Under the pieces are notes generated by a model. That model ran no database searches. It saw only the letters and a list, made by a program, of their open reading frames with translations, and had not been told where the DNA came from. A DNA stretch of 64,000 bases from RUG14871 sp045539425 (lineage in GTDB: Bacteria > Bacillota_I > Bacilli_A > Erysipelotrichales > Erysipelotrichaceae), in the NCBI GenBank assembly GCA_045539425.1, contig JAZQFH010000038.1, positions 69,142-133,141 of the forward strand. The letters are read 5' to 3'. Position numbers and translations under genes: made by a program. Below are positions 18,027 through 26,263 of this stretch, piece after piece; the first letter of the stretch is position 1; the number at the start of each line of letters is the position of its first letter.

Positions 18027-18435
18027 TTATAATGATTTCACAGATATGGGGCTCCGTAATTCCTGGCTGAATTTCAGTCAGCTGGAAGAGAATCATATCA
18101 TGGAGAATATCATCTACAACGAACTGCTCATGCGCGGTTATTCTGTTGATGTCGGGGTTGTGGAATATCAGTACCGCGACAGTGAAAAGAAAAAGACCAA
18201 GGTTCAGATGGAGGTGGATTTCATCGCAAGGACAGCCGGAGATATGATATACATCCAATCCGCACTGCATATCGACTCGGATGAAAAGCGGGAACAGGAG
18301 AATCACTCCCTGAAGCGCATCAATGACTCCTTCCAGAAAATTGTAATTGTAAAGGATCATATCATGCCCTACAAAGATGAAAACGGGATCCGATTCATCG
18401 GGGTCATGGATTTCCTTCTGCAGGACACTGTTTAA
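18027..18435 (+). pseudogene. C-terminal remnant of an AAA/DUF4143 ATPase
   Basis: From TDMGLRNSWLNF through EENHIMENIIYNELLMRGY to the end, the sequence matches the C-terminal DUF4143 half of bacterial AAA ATPases, including the late EVDFIA nuclease-like strand. The whole ATPase domain (about 250 residues) is missing; the sequence upstream of about 18027 is unrelated. This is a truncated relic, oriented opposite to the intact homologue at 20.1-21.4 kb. Confidence 0.8.
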
Positions 18436-18458
18436 AAGCCGATATGGAATTCTATGGA

Positions 18459-18486
18459 AAAGGAATAGACTCGAGCCTATTCCTTT
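18459..18486. terminator. Bidirectional terminator
   Basis: AAAGGAATAG (18459-18468) pairs with CTATTCCTTT (18477-18486), with T-rich tails on both strands. It ends the SDR gene. Confidence 0.8.
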
Positions 18487-18505
18487 CTTTTTCCTGTATC
18501 CTTTC

Positions 18506-19312
18506 TTAGATTCTCGGATCTGCTTCCTGCCACGGAACTTCCGTATAGTTTCCGACCCCCATGCCGCCGGCAACAGGGATGATAGCGCCCGTAATATATC
18601 TGGCCATATCCGTAACCAAGAAGAGTGCCGTATATGCCATTTCTTCCGGTTTGGCAAATCTGCCGTTCGGAATCATGGACTGGGTCAGTTCTCTCTGTTC
18701 CGGGCTGATGGTGGAGTAGATATCCGTATCCGTAGCACCCGGACAGATGCAGTTGACCGTAATGTCGTGCTTTGCGTAATCCAGTGCCGCACTCTGCGTT
18801 AAGGAGATCACTCCACGCTTGGCTCCGGAATATACGGAATAGTTGGCTGTCGGATAAATGCCTTCCGCAGAGGAAATATTAATAATGGTGCAGTTGCGGG
18901 AATTGGATTTCAGCATTGCCTTGACCGCATATTTGATTCCCATAAAGACACCGATATAGTCAATGTCCGTAACTCTCTTGAATTCCGCTGTTTCATATTC
19001 ATGAATCGGATGCAGCAGTGTTCCCGCACCGGCATTGTTAATTAAGACATTCAGCTGACCGTATTTCTCTACCGCAAAGTCCATGACTTTCTTCACGTCT
19101 TCCTCTTTGGAGACATCCGCCTGACAGAAGAATGCTTCGCCGCCTTTTGCACGAATTTCTTCTGCAATCTTTTCACCCAGTTCAGCTCTTCTGGCAGTTA
19201 AAACAACTTTCATGCCGTTATCCGCAAAGACTTCCGCAATCGCCCTGCCGATTCCTGCCGTAGCTCCGGTAACAACCGCCACCAGGCCTTTGACACTTTC
19301 AAAACTGTTCAT
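18506..19312 (-). CDS. Short-chain dehydrogenase/reductase
   Basis: 268 residues. The cofactor loop is TGATAGIG (15-22), NNAG is at 92-95, the catalytic serine near 147 (ISSAEG), and Tyr161-x3-Lys165 (YSGAK) completes the site. The arginine pair after the second strand (TARRAE) favours NADP. The C-terminal extension (about 20 residues after VAGGMGVG) is ordinary. The substrate is not evident. It is divergent from a TetR regulator that probably controls it. Confidence 0.9.
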   Translation of the reverse strand: MNSFESVKGLVAVVTGATAGIGRAIAEVFADNGMKVVLTARRAELGEKIAEEIRAKGGEAFFCQADVSKEEDVKKVMDFAVEKYGQLNVLINNAGAGTLLHPIHEYETAEFKRVTDIDYIGVFMGIKYAVKAMLKSNSRNCTIINISSAEGIYPTANYSVYSGAKRGVISLTQSAALDYAKHDITVNCICPGATDTDIYSTISPEQRELTQSMIPNGRFAKPEEMAYTALFLVTDMARYITGAIIPVAGGMGVGNYTEVPWQEADPRI

Positions 19313-19336
19313 AATTCATACCTCATTTCAATCCAA

Positions 19337-19391
19337 ATTCTACCATTTCCCGTTAAATGGTCTTTTTCACATATAGCCTATAACGTATAAT
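19337..19391. promoter_or_regulatory. Divergent promoters and a TetR-type operator
   Basis: Minus strand: TAGAAT (19337-19342) serves the SDR gene. Plus strand: TATAAT (19386-19391) serves the TetR gene. A perfect inverted repeat CCATTT-N6-AAATGG (19343-19360) lies right behind the SDR -10 box, where a repressor would block RNA polymerase. Confidence 0.55.
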
Positions 19392-19411
19392 AATGTTACA
19401 GATTAGGAAAT

Positions 19412-19963
19412 GTGAGTAATAACATGAAGAATCAGACAAAAGAAATGATTGCGGAAGCATTCAAACAGCTGCTAAGAAAAAAAGATTTCCGGGAAATCAC
19501 GGTCACGGAAATCTGTGAAGCCGTCAGTTGCCAGAGAAGAACCTTTTACTACCATTTTGACGATAAATACAAGCTTGCGGCATGGATCTACACCCAAACC
19601 ATGAACACGGTCTGGGATCCGAAGAAGGGCCCCTACGATTTCAGGGAAAACTATGTTGCCGGTCTCATAGCCACTCAGAAGGATACCGATTTATACCGCA
19701 AGGTTCTCCCCGATGATGCTCTCAGCGGGTTATATAAGCATATTGTCCAATACGGAGACATCATGTTTGAAGAGAGGATCCGCAGCAATCATCCGGAGGT
19801 TTCCATGGATGAGAATCTGCATTTTTTGATTCACTACTCCAATTCAGCCCAGATCTGCATCATAAGGGAATGGCTCTTTTCCCCGCATCCGGAAGAGGCT
19901 TCTTCCCTTGTCGCAAAGATCCTTGAGGCATTTCCTGAAAGATTAAGAAGCTTGTTATTGTAG
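19412..19963 (+). CDS. TetR/AcrR-family regulator
   Basis: 183 residues. The N-terminal HTH is clear: ITVTEICEAVSCQRRTFYYHFDDK at about 29-52. The C-terminal ligand domain is of the DhaS-like type. The start is either GTG at 19412 (AGGA three bases upstream) or ATG at 19424; GTG is given because the ATG is 15 bases from the purine box. It probably represses the divergent SDR gene. Confidence 0.85.
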   Translation: MSNNMKNQTKEMIAEAFKQLLRKKDFREITVTEICEAVSCQRRTFYYHFDDKYKLAAWIYTQTMNTVWDPKKGPYDFRENYVAGLIATQKDTDLYRKVLPDDALSGLYKHIVQYGDIMFEERIRSNHPEVSMDENLHFLIHYSNSAQICIIREWLFSPHPEEASSLVAKILEAFPERLRSLLL

Positions 19964-20030
19964 CTGTATTCCTGCCCGCCGAAGACTTTTGCGATAGTGT
20001 ATCATTTCCATTCCCGATTTCATGCAAAAG

Positions 20031-20061
20031 GCCCATCCGTGACATATCCCGGATGGGCTTT
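20031..20061. terminator. Terminator between TetR and ATPase genes
   Basis: GCCCATCCG (20031-20039) pairs with CGGATGGGC (20050-20058), then TTTC. A purine run on the left side lets it work in both directions. Confidence 0.75.
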
Positions 20062-20115
20062 CTGTTCTTAAGAACAACAGGCATGACTGTATTTATTATA
20101 TATAGATTAAGATAC

Positions 20116-21411
20116 TCACTGATTTGATTTCATCCATTCCTGCGCATAGTACAGCGGAACATTGACCATTCTGTCCTGTTCTCTGTATCCGGACATGGAG
20201 AAGCGCCACCCAAAGAGGTTTGTGTTGCTGTCGAGGACAGTGCGAAGACTTTTTGATCTCAAATTCTCCTCTGCTTTCACTTCAATCGGGTAGATTCTTT
20301 CTTTCTGAATCACGAAATCAATTTCCATTGTTGAGTTATCATTCGAATAATAATAAGGAGTGCATCCTGCAGATATTATTTCCTGACAGATATACTGTTC
20401 CGTAAATGAGCCTTTATATTCCGTAAAAATACTGTCACCAATCAAGACCTGACTGGCAGGAGTATCATTCATGGCACCAAGCAGGCCCAGATCACTGACA
20501 AACAGTTTGAAACCGTCGAAGTCTTCGTAATGTTTCAGCGGATAATCGATCTTCTTTACCCGGTTTACCTTATAAACCAACCCCGCATTTACCAGCCACT
20601 GAATGGCGTCCTCAAACTCTTTTGCCCTGGCTCCTTTTTTTAATGCACTGAAAATAAACTTCTTGTTTTCCTTCGCAATTTGTGCCGGAATCGAATGATA
20701 TACCATGCGCACTTTCGCCAACTGACTTGCCGGTATATGTTTGGAAAAATCCTGTTCGTAATCCCTGAGGATTCGCTTCTGGATATTTCTTGTCTCAATC
20801 AGATTCTGCGTTTCCACATAGTATTGAACAACTTCCGGCATTCCCCCGGTATAGTAATACTGTCTTAACTGTTCCTGAAATAAAGAATTCAGTCCCGAAT
20901 CATGCATCCAGTCGTGGCTTTTGATATAAGGAATTAACATATCTTTTCCGTTCGCCATAAGAAACTCCGTAAAAGACATGGGATACAGCGTCATCTCATC
21001 CACTTTTCCCACCGGAAATCCTGTGCCGGCATGAACACTGATCCCCAATAAGCTTCCCGCGACAACAATGTGATATTCCGGTGCATTTTCCTGAAAGTAT
21101 TTCAGTGATGTCAACGCAAGGGGAATCTCCTGAATTTCATCCAGAATGATCAGTGTTTCCTCTTTCCGGATCACTTCATTTGTTACGGCAGAAAAAGTCC
21201 GAATCAACCGTTCCGTGTCAAAATCGAAAAAGCTTCCGGATAATACGGGATTATTGTCGCAGTTGATATATGCCACATTCTGATATTCATTCTTCCCGAA
21301 CTCTTTCAATATCCAGGTTTTCCCCGTCTGTCTAGCGCCATATAAGATCAACGGTTTTCTGTTCTTTTTGTTTTTCCATTCAAGAAGGGAATCATATATT
21401 GTTCGTTTCAT
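20116..21411 (-). CDS. AAA-family ATPase with DUF4143 domain
   Basis: 431 residues. The Walker A motif is GARQTGKT (25-32), Walker B LIILDEIQEI, and AGSLLG is a sensor-like motif. The C-terminal DUF4143 part ends with a nuclease-like core (DFVIQKERIYPIEVKAEEN) that keeps the D...E-x-K pattern of PD-(D/E)XK folds. The cellular role of this large family is unknown. ATG at 21411 is chosen by family alignment; ATG 21417 and GTG codons at 21420 and 21423 are also in frame. The promoter and start region are covered by an array of 33-bp repeats. A truncated homologue lies 1.7 kb away. Confidence 0.88.
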   Translation of the reverse strand: MKRTIYDSLLEWKNKKNRKPLILYGARQTGKTWILKEFGKNEYQNVAYINCDNNPVLSGSFFDFDTERLIRTFSAVTNEVIRKEETLIILDEIQEIPLALTSLKYFQENAPEYHIVVAGSLLGISVHAGTGFPVGKVDEMTLYPMSFTEFLMANGKDMLIPYIKSHDWMHDSGLNSLFQEQLRQYYYTGGMPEVVQYYVETQNLIETRNIQKRILRDYEQDFSKHIPASQLAKVRMVYHSIPAQIAKENKKFIFSALKKGARAKEFEDAIQWLVNAGLVYKVNRVKKIDYPLKHYEDFDGFKLFVSDLGLLGAMNDTPASQVLIGDSIFTEYKGSFTEQYICQEIISAGCTPYYYSNDNSTMEIDFVIQKERIYPIEVKAEENLRSKSLRTVLDSNTNLFGWRFSMSGYREQDRMVNVPLYYAQEWMKSNQ

Positions 21412-21421
21412 AGGCATCACC

Positions 21422-21562
21422 ACACTTTTCTTGGGGAACTTTCATCATTATATTACACTTTTCTAGGGGAACTTTGCAACAATTATCACACTTTTCTAGG
21501 CGAACTTTCGCACAAACCCTACACTTTTCTAGGGGAACTTTCGCATAAACATTACACTTTTA
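21422..21562 (-). repeat. Tandem array with exact 33-bp period before the ATPase gene
   Basis: Four full copies and one partial copy begin at 21422, 21455, 21488, 21521 and 21554, always 33 bases apart. Each has a 22-base core (plus strand ACACTTTTCTAGGGGAACTT plus two bases, with 0-2 changes per full copy) and an 11-base variable, AT-rich part. The likely -10 box of the ATPase gene (TATAAT, minus strand, 21447-21452) lies in the variable part between copies 1 and 2, and copy 1 reaches almost to the start codon. Spacing of about three helical turns would put all cores on one face of the DNA, as in an operator array. Confidence 0.85.
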
Positions 21563-21585
21563 TGAATGAATGCCTGTTTTTCCAC

Positions 21586-21611
21586 AGAAAAAGGGGAGAT
21601 TATCTCTCCCC
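21586..21611 (-). terminator. Terminator of a decayed gene
   Basis: Minus strand: GGGGAGA, five bases, TCTCCCC (arms 21593-21599 and 21605-21611), then TTTTTC. Next to it is a run of nine C bases (plus strand 21608-21616). Confidence 0.75.
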
Positions 21612-21646
21612 CCCCCGAATTGAATCATTGAATCACGGAAACTATC

Positions 21647-21820
21647 CTACTGCACCTTTGTAAAGATGGTCGCATTTTCAAATTCGCCGATGGCTTCCTC
21701 CCTGGACCAGATCAATAGACTTCCGTCAATCAAAAACTGTCCCTTAACTTCCTTTTTCTCCGTGAAGTTGATACTGACTTCCGTATAGCTGATACTGCCG
21801 CCGCTTATACTGTTCTGTAG
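21647..21820 (-). pseudogene. 3' remnant of an unidentified gene
   Basis: An open stretch of 57 codons ends in TAG at 21647-21649 and is closed upstream by TGA at 21821-21823. It reads SISYTEVSINFTEKKEVKG... and ends ...ENATIFTKVQ, with good codon use and a proper terminator 35 bases later, but no start codon. It is probably the tail of a lost gene. Family not recognised. Confidence 0.5.
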
Positions 21821-21840
21821 TCAAATAACGATTTCATATA

Positions 21841-21876
21841 AAATACGCGTATTTCACACATAATAATACGCGTATT
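21841..21876. promoter_or_regulatory. Pair of identical palindromes
   Basis: AAATACGCGTATTT (21841-21854) and AATACGCGTATT (21865-21876) are perfect palindromes with centres 23 bp apart. They sit upstream of the gene remnant, so they may be the orphan operator of a lost repressor-controlled gene. Confidence 0.55.
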
Positions 21877-21890
21877 TATTATTTCTGCGT

Positions 21891-21922
21891 GAAAAAAGGC
21901 TCTCCCTTTCGGGAAAGCCTTT
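21891..21922 (-). terminator. Terminator of the pyr operon
   Basis: AAAGGCT (21895-21901) pairs with AGCCTTT (21916-21922), with an inner TCCC/GGGA stem; the minus strand continues into six T bases. Confidence 0.88.
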
Positions 21923-21930
21923 CGGTTTCT

Positions 21931-22350
21931 TTAGATTTCCGCTTTGGTTTCGCAGTAGATGCAGCGGTATTCTTTCTTTGTCGGATCAGTTAAGCGGAAG
22001 ATGTGCGGGAGTTCCTGCTCCACGGAGCTGATGCAGCGCGGGTTCTTGCACTTCAGAACGTTCCTGAGTTCCTTCGGCAGCGACAGGTTCTTCTTTTCCA
22101 CCAGTTTCTCATCCTTAATGATATTGATGGTCGCATCCGGATCGACAAAGCCGATCAGATCTAAATTCACATCCACATCCGCATCGATCTTGATGATATC
22201 CTTTTTTCCCATCTTATGGGAAGTAACATTCTTGATAATGGCAACCGAGCAGTCCAGCTCTTCGAGATTCAGAAGCTCATACAGCTTCATGGCCTTGCCG
22301 GCCTGGATATGGTCAATGACCACACCGTTTACGATGGAATCAACGTTCAT
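21931..22350 (-). CDS. pyrI: Aspartate carbamoyltransferase regulatory chain
   Basis: 139 residues. The N-terminal nucleotide-binding domain is followed by the zinc domain with CKNPRC and, near the end, CIYC. It binds nucleotides and holds the catalytic trimers together, giving feedback control of pyrimidine synthesis. Its ATG overlaps the pyrB stop by four bases. It is the last gene of the operon, 9 bases before the terminator region. A separate PyrI in a Firmicute is found in Clostridia and Erysipelotrichia but not in Bacillus. Confidence 0.95.
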   Translation of the reverse strand: MNVDSIVNGVVIDHIQAGKAMKLYELLNLEELDCSVAIIKNVTSHKMGKKDIIKIDADVDVNLDLIGFVDPDATINIIKDEKLVEKKNLSLPKELRNVLKCKNPRCISSVEQELPHIFRLTDPTKKEYRCIYCETKAEI

Positions 22351-23267
22351 GCATTTGCCTCCTTTAATAACTTCAGAATGAGAGCCATCCGGATGTAACG
22401 TCCGTTTCTCACCTGCTTGAAATAACAGGCGCGCGGGTCCTTATCCACTTCCACGCTGATCTCATTCACGCGCGGCAGCGGATGCAGAATAGCCAGGTCC
22501 GGTTTTGCGGTTTCCAGTTTTTTCGGTGTCAGGATATAGCTGTCCTTTAAGCGGAGGTAGTCCTCTTCGTTAAAGAAGCGCTCTCTCTGAACACGGGTCA
22601 TATAGAGAATATCCAGATCTCCAATGACTTCCTCTAAGTCCGTCGTCTGAACATACGGGATGTTGTTGGCTTTTAAGACACCGTTTTTGACGTAGCTTGG
22701 CAGCTTCAGCTCTTCCGGTGAGATCAGTACGATCTTAATACCGGTATAACGTGAGAGGGCACTGATCAGGGAGTGCACCGTTCTTCCGAACTTGAGGTCG
22801 CCGCAGAAGCCGATCGTCAGGTTATCGAAGTGTCCCTTTTCTCTCTGGATGGTTAATAAGTCCGTTAAGGTCTGCGTCGGATGGTTGTGTCCGCCATCTC
22901 CGGCATTGATGACCGGTACTTCCGAAACCAGGGAAGCCACATACGGTGCACCCTCTTTCGGATGACGCATGGCGATAATGTCGGAGTAGCAGCTGACCGT
23001 TCGGGCCGTATCCGCCACGCTTTCACCTTTCGCTGCGGAAGAGCTTGCGGCTTCCGAGAAGCCCAGAACCTGTCCGCCTAAGGACAGCATCGCGCTTTCA
23101 AAGGACAGTCTTGTTCTTGTCGACGGTTCAAAGAACAGCGTCGCCAGGATCTTGTGCTTACAGACTTCCGCATACTTTTCCGGGTTGTCAATCATGTCAT
23201 TGGCAACCGCAATCATTTCATCGATTTCTTCTTTGGAGAGATCCAGAATATTAATTAAATGCCGCAT
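22347..23267 (-). CDS. pyrB: Aspartate carbamoyltransferase catalytic chain
   Basis: 306 residues. Carbamoyl-phosphate loop STRTRLSFESAM, the 80s-type loop AAKGES, and HPLPRVNEI for aspartate binding are all present. It joins carbamoyl phosphate and aspartate to give carbamoyl aspartate, the first committed step to UMP. It starts 3 bases after pyrE and is coupled to pyrI. Confidence 0.97.
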   Translation of the reverse strand: MRHLINILDLSKEEIDEMIAVANDMIDNPEKYAEVCKHKILATLFFEPSTRTRLSFESAMLSLGGQVLGFSEAASSSAAKGESVADTARTVSCYSDIIAMRHPKEGAPYVASLVSEVPVINAGDGGHNHPTQTLTDLLTIQREKGHFDNLTIGFCGDLKFGRTVHSLISALSRYTGIKIVLISPEELKLPSYVKNGVLKANNIPYVQTTDLEEVIGDLDILYMTRVQRERFFNEEDYLRLKDSYILTPKKLETAKPDLAILHPLPRVNEISVEVDKDPRACYFKQVRNGRYIRMALILKLLKEANA

Positions 23268-23270
23268 TTC

Positions 23271-23909
23271 CTATTCTCCTTTATTGATCCAGCTTTCATC
23301 ACTCGGGTTATCGCGGAACTTCAGAATCCGCGCTTCGTCTTCTTCCGTAATGTATCCGTTGGCGCTGGCTACCTTGACTAAGGCATCCAGGTCGCATAAT
23401 GAGATATTCTTGACGTTTGCTTCCGCTAAACGCTTTAAGCCCTTTGCCATGCCGTAAGTGAAAATGGAGACAATGCCCAAAACTTCCGCTCCGGCTTCGC
23501 GCAAAACGTTGACCACTTCAATGACGCTGCCGCCTGTGGAGATCAGATCCTCCACGACAACAACTTTCTGACCCGGCAGTAGAGCTCCTTCGATCTGATT
23601 CTGTCTTCCGTGGTCCTTATTTCCCGAGCGGACATATCCCATCGGCATCTGAAGCAGATGCCCGACGATGGCCGCATGGGCAATGCCGGCTGTGGAAGTA
23701 CCCATTAATACTTCCGCTTCCGGATAATTCTCTTTGACTAATTTGGCCAGACCGTTTTCCACGTCGTTCCGGACATTCACCGCTGTCAGTGTCAGACGGT
23801 TGTCGCAGTAGATCGGGCTTTTGATTCCGCTCGCCCAGATAAACGGTTCTTCCGGACGCAGGAAGACAGCCTGAATGGATAAGAGATCCTTCGCAATTAA
23901 TTCTTTCAT
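23271..23909 (-). CDS. pyrE: Orotate phosphoribosyltransferase
   Basis: 212 residues. The PRPP-binding motif VVVVEDLISTGGS and the loop GYVRSGNKDHGRQN with its catalytic lysines are clear. It turns orotate and PRPP into OMP. ATG at 23909 is chosen: GGGGG precedes it, it begins five bases after the pyrF stop, and family similarity starts at KELIAKDLL. A longer frame from 23942 overlaps pyrF. Confidence 0.95.
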   Translation of the reverse strand: MKELIAKDLLSIQAVFLRPEEPFIWASGIKSPIYCDNRLTLTAVNVRNDVENGLAKLVKENYPEAEVLMGTSTAGIAHAAIVGHLLQMPMGYVRSGNKDHGRQNQIEGALLPGQKVVVVEDLISTGGSVIEVVNVLREAGAEVLGIVSIFTYGMAKGLKRLAEANVKNISLCDLDALVKVASANGYITEEDEARILKFRDNPSDESWINKGE

Positions 23910-23914
23910 CGTTT

Positions 23915-24616
23915 TTATTCCCCCACAAATTCCTTTACGCATCTTTCATAGGCAGCCACCGGATCTTCCGCCTGCGTGATCGGACGTCCGACCACGATGT
24001 AGTCCGAACCGATCTTTCTGGCTTCGGCTGGCGTCATGACGCGCTTCTGGTCACCCTTTTCGCCATCCGCAAAACGGACGCCCGGAGTTACCGTGACGAA
24101 ATCCTTACCGCAGTTGGCGTGTACCTTCTCTGCTTCCAGCGGGCTGCAGACCACGCCATCCAGTCCCGCTTCCTTGGCGACTTTCGCGTAGTGCATGACG
24201 ACATCCGCAATCGGCTTTTCAATTAAGAGGTCTTTTTCCATGCTTGCCTGGTCCGTGCTGGTGAGCTGCGTGACGGCGATGAGCATCGGGCGCGTTCCGT
24301 CCGCTCTGGTGAGTCCTTTTAAGGCTCCCTGTAACATGGCTGTGGTTCCTGCCGCATGGCAGTTGACCATATCAACATCCAGATTGCTCAATACCCGCAT
24401 GGCTTTTTCCACCGTGTTCGGAATATCATGCAGTTTTAAGTCCAGAAAGATCTTGTGACCTCTCCCTTTGATTTCCCGTACAATGGAAGGACCTTCCGCA
24501 TAGAAGAGTTCCATGCCGATCTTCACAAACGGTTTCTTTCCTTCAAATTTGTCCAGGAAGCTGAATACCTGTTCTCTGGACGCAAAGTCACATGCGATAA
24601 TGACATCTTTTCCCAT
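23915..24616 (-). CDS. pyrF: Orotidine 5'-phosphate decarboxylase
   Basis: 233 residues of the short TIM-barrel class. The active site DLKLHDIPNTV supplies the Lys-Asp pair, and the C-terminal phosphate site is DYIVVGRPIT. It makes UMP from OMP, the last step of the pathway. The start follows the pyrD stop by one base. Confidence 0.96.
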   Translation of the reverse strand: MGKDVIIACDFASREQVFSFLDKFEGKKPFVKIGMELFYAEGPSIVREIKGRGHKIFLDLKLHDIPNTVEKAMRVLSNLDVDMVNCHAAGTTAMLQGALKGLTRADGTRPMLIAVTQLTSTDQASMEKDLLIEKPIADVVMHYAKVAKEAGLDGVVCSPLEAEKVHANCGKDFVTVTPGVRFADGEKGDQKRVMTPAEARKIGSDYIVVGRPITQAEDPVAAYERCVKEFVGE

Positions 24617-24617
24617 C

Positions 24618-25529
24618 TTAGTGTGCTCCTCCTATGATTTCCCTGATATTGCTGACTCCCAGCTTGTCCAGTAAGGACGGGAGTTCTTCGATAATGTTCT
24701 TACAGACATACGGATCCGCAAAGTTTGCGGCACCGATCTCAACGGCCGTTGCCCCTGCCAGCATCATCTCCACGACGTCGCTCGCGCTGCTCACGCCGCC
24801 CAGTCCGATGATCGGGATACTGACCGCTTCATAGACCTGATAGACCATGCGGACTGCCACCGGGAAGATGGCCGGACCGCTTAAGCCGCCGGTTTTATTC
24901 TTTAAGATCGGCTGACGCTTTTTGATATCAATGCGCATGCCGACTAAGGTATTGATCAGGCTAATGCCGTCCGCTCCGCCCCGCTCCACCGCTTTGGCAA
25001 TGGCGGTGATATCCGTGACGTTCGGGCTCAGCTTGATAATCACCGGTTTGGTGGTTACCTTCTTGATTTCTCTGGTTACCAGTTCCGCAAGTTCCGGATC
25101 ATTTCCGAAATGCATGCCGCCGCCTTTGACGTTCGGGCAGCTGATATTCACTTCAAACCAGCCGATCTGCTCTTCTTTATCCAGTTTCCTGCAGACTTCC
25201 ACGTATTCCTCCACCGAGAAGCCGGAGACATTGGCCATGATCGGCTTATGGAAGACCTTTCTCAGTTTCGGTAACTCTTCGCTGATGACCTTGTCCACAC
25301 CTGGATTCTGTAATCCGATGGCATTCAGCATGCCCGAGGCTGTCTCCGCAATGCGCGGGGTCGGATTGCCGAAGCGCGGATCTCTTGTCGTTGTCTTAAA
25401 GGCCAGGCTTCCCAGGATATTGATATCATAGATATCCGCAAACTCATAACCGTAACCGAAGGTGCCGCTGGCTGTCAGGATCGGGTTATCCAACGTGACG
25501 CCGCATAAATCGACGCTTAATCTTCCCAT
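24618..25529 (-). CDS. pyrD: Dihydroorotate dehydrogenase 1B, catalytic subunit
   Basis: 303 residues. The catalytic base is the cysteine in NISCPNVKGGG, which marks class 1B (NAD-linked, needing PyrK). FMN-binding glycines are seen in GLGGVSSASD and AVEIGAANF. It oxidises dihydroorotate to orotate. It overlaps the end of pyrK by 13 bases, in keeping with a tight complex of the two products. Confidence 0.96.
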   Translation of the reverse strand: MGRLSVDLCGVTLDNPILTASGTFGYGYEFADIYDINILGSLAFKTTTRDPRFGNPTPRIAETASGMLNAIGLQNPGVDKVISEELPKLRKVFHKPIMANVSGFSVEEYVEVCRKLDKEEQIGWFEVNISCPNVKGGGMHFGNDPELAELVTREIKKVTTKPVIIKLSPNVTDITAIAKAVERGGADGISLINTLVGMRIDIKKRQPILKNKTGGLSGPAIFPVAVRMVYQVYEAVSIPIIGLGGVSSASDVVEMMLAGATAVEIGAANFADPYVCKNIIEELPSLLDKLGVSNIREIIGGAH

Positions 25530-26251
25530 ACGATCTCCTCCTTATTCAGCACCGGCCCTTCCTTGCATAAGCGCTTGTAGCCGCCTTTGACTTTGGTGGT
25601 GCAGCCCATGCACACGCCGTAACCGCAGCCCATACGCTCTTCAAAGCTGAACTGACCGGATGTTGTGCTGTTATTGTATACTGCCTTTAACATCGGCAGA
25701 GGTCCGCAGGTATAGAAGTAAGAATACTCTTTCTCTTTCATGCCTTCCGTCACAAAGCCCTTGACTCCGTAAGAACCGTCTGCCGTACAGACTGTCACAC
25801 TGCAACCTAAAGCTTTGAACTCTTCCTCATAGAAGACTTCCTCTTTGGTGTTAAAACCCAGGATGACCGAGACTTCTTTGTTCTCTTTTCTTAACTCTTT
25901 TGCCAGATAGTAAAGCGGCGGTACACCTACCCCTCCTCCGATCAAGAGCGGTTTTTCTCCGGCAAGAGATAAATCGTAGCCGTTGCCCAGATCATAGAGT
26001 AAGTCCAGGCTTCCCTTCTTCATCCGGCTTAAGACTTCCGTGCCTTTACCGACCACCTTGTAGATGATCGTTAAGGTATTCTCTGTCGCATCCGCTACGC
26101 TGATCGGTCTTCTTAAATAGTAGCCATCCAGTTTGATTTCCACAAACTGGCCCGGACGCAGGTTGATTTCCTTTTGAGAAGTCAAGTCCATCTGCCAGAC
26201 ATCTCTGGCGATTCTTTTATTTTCTTTGATTTCAAAGATTCCCTGATACAT
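25517..26251 (-). CDS. pyrK: Dihydroorotate dehydrogenase electron transfer subunit
   Basis: 244 residues of the ferredoxin reductase type. FAD motif YYLRRPISV, NAD part GGGVGVPPLYYLA, and four cysteines for a 2Fe-2S cluster in GCGYGVCMGC and RLCKEG. It passes electrons from PyrD to NAD. It begins 12 bases after carB. Confidence 0.95.
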   Translation of the reverse strand: MYQGIFEIKENKRIARDVWQMDLTSQKEINLRPGQFVEIKLDGYYLRRPISVADATENTLTIIYKVVGKGTEVLSRMKKGSLDLLYDLGNGYDLSLAGEKPLLIGGGVGVPPLYYLAKELRKENKEVSVILGFNTKEEVFYEEEFKALGCSVTVCTADGSYGVKGFVTEGMKEKEYSYFYTCGPLPMLKAVYNNSTTSGQFSFEERMGCGYGVCMGCTTKVKGGYKRLCKEGPVLNKEEIVWED

Positions 26252-26263
26252 ACTACCTCGTTT

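Noticed and set aside
17974..18657. Minus-strand 227-codon frame
   Set aside because: It is antisense to the DUF4143 remnant and crosses a terminator and the end of the SDR gene.
21422..21562. Mini CRISPR array
   Set aside because: Repeat plus spacer is only 33 bases, the spacers are 11 bases and AT-rich, and no cas genes are near. An operator-type array fits better.
21608..21616. C9 homopolymer as a phase-variation tract
   Set aside because: It is outside any reading frame, next to a terminator of a decayed gene.
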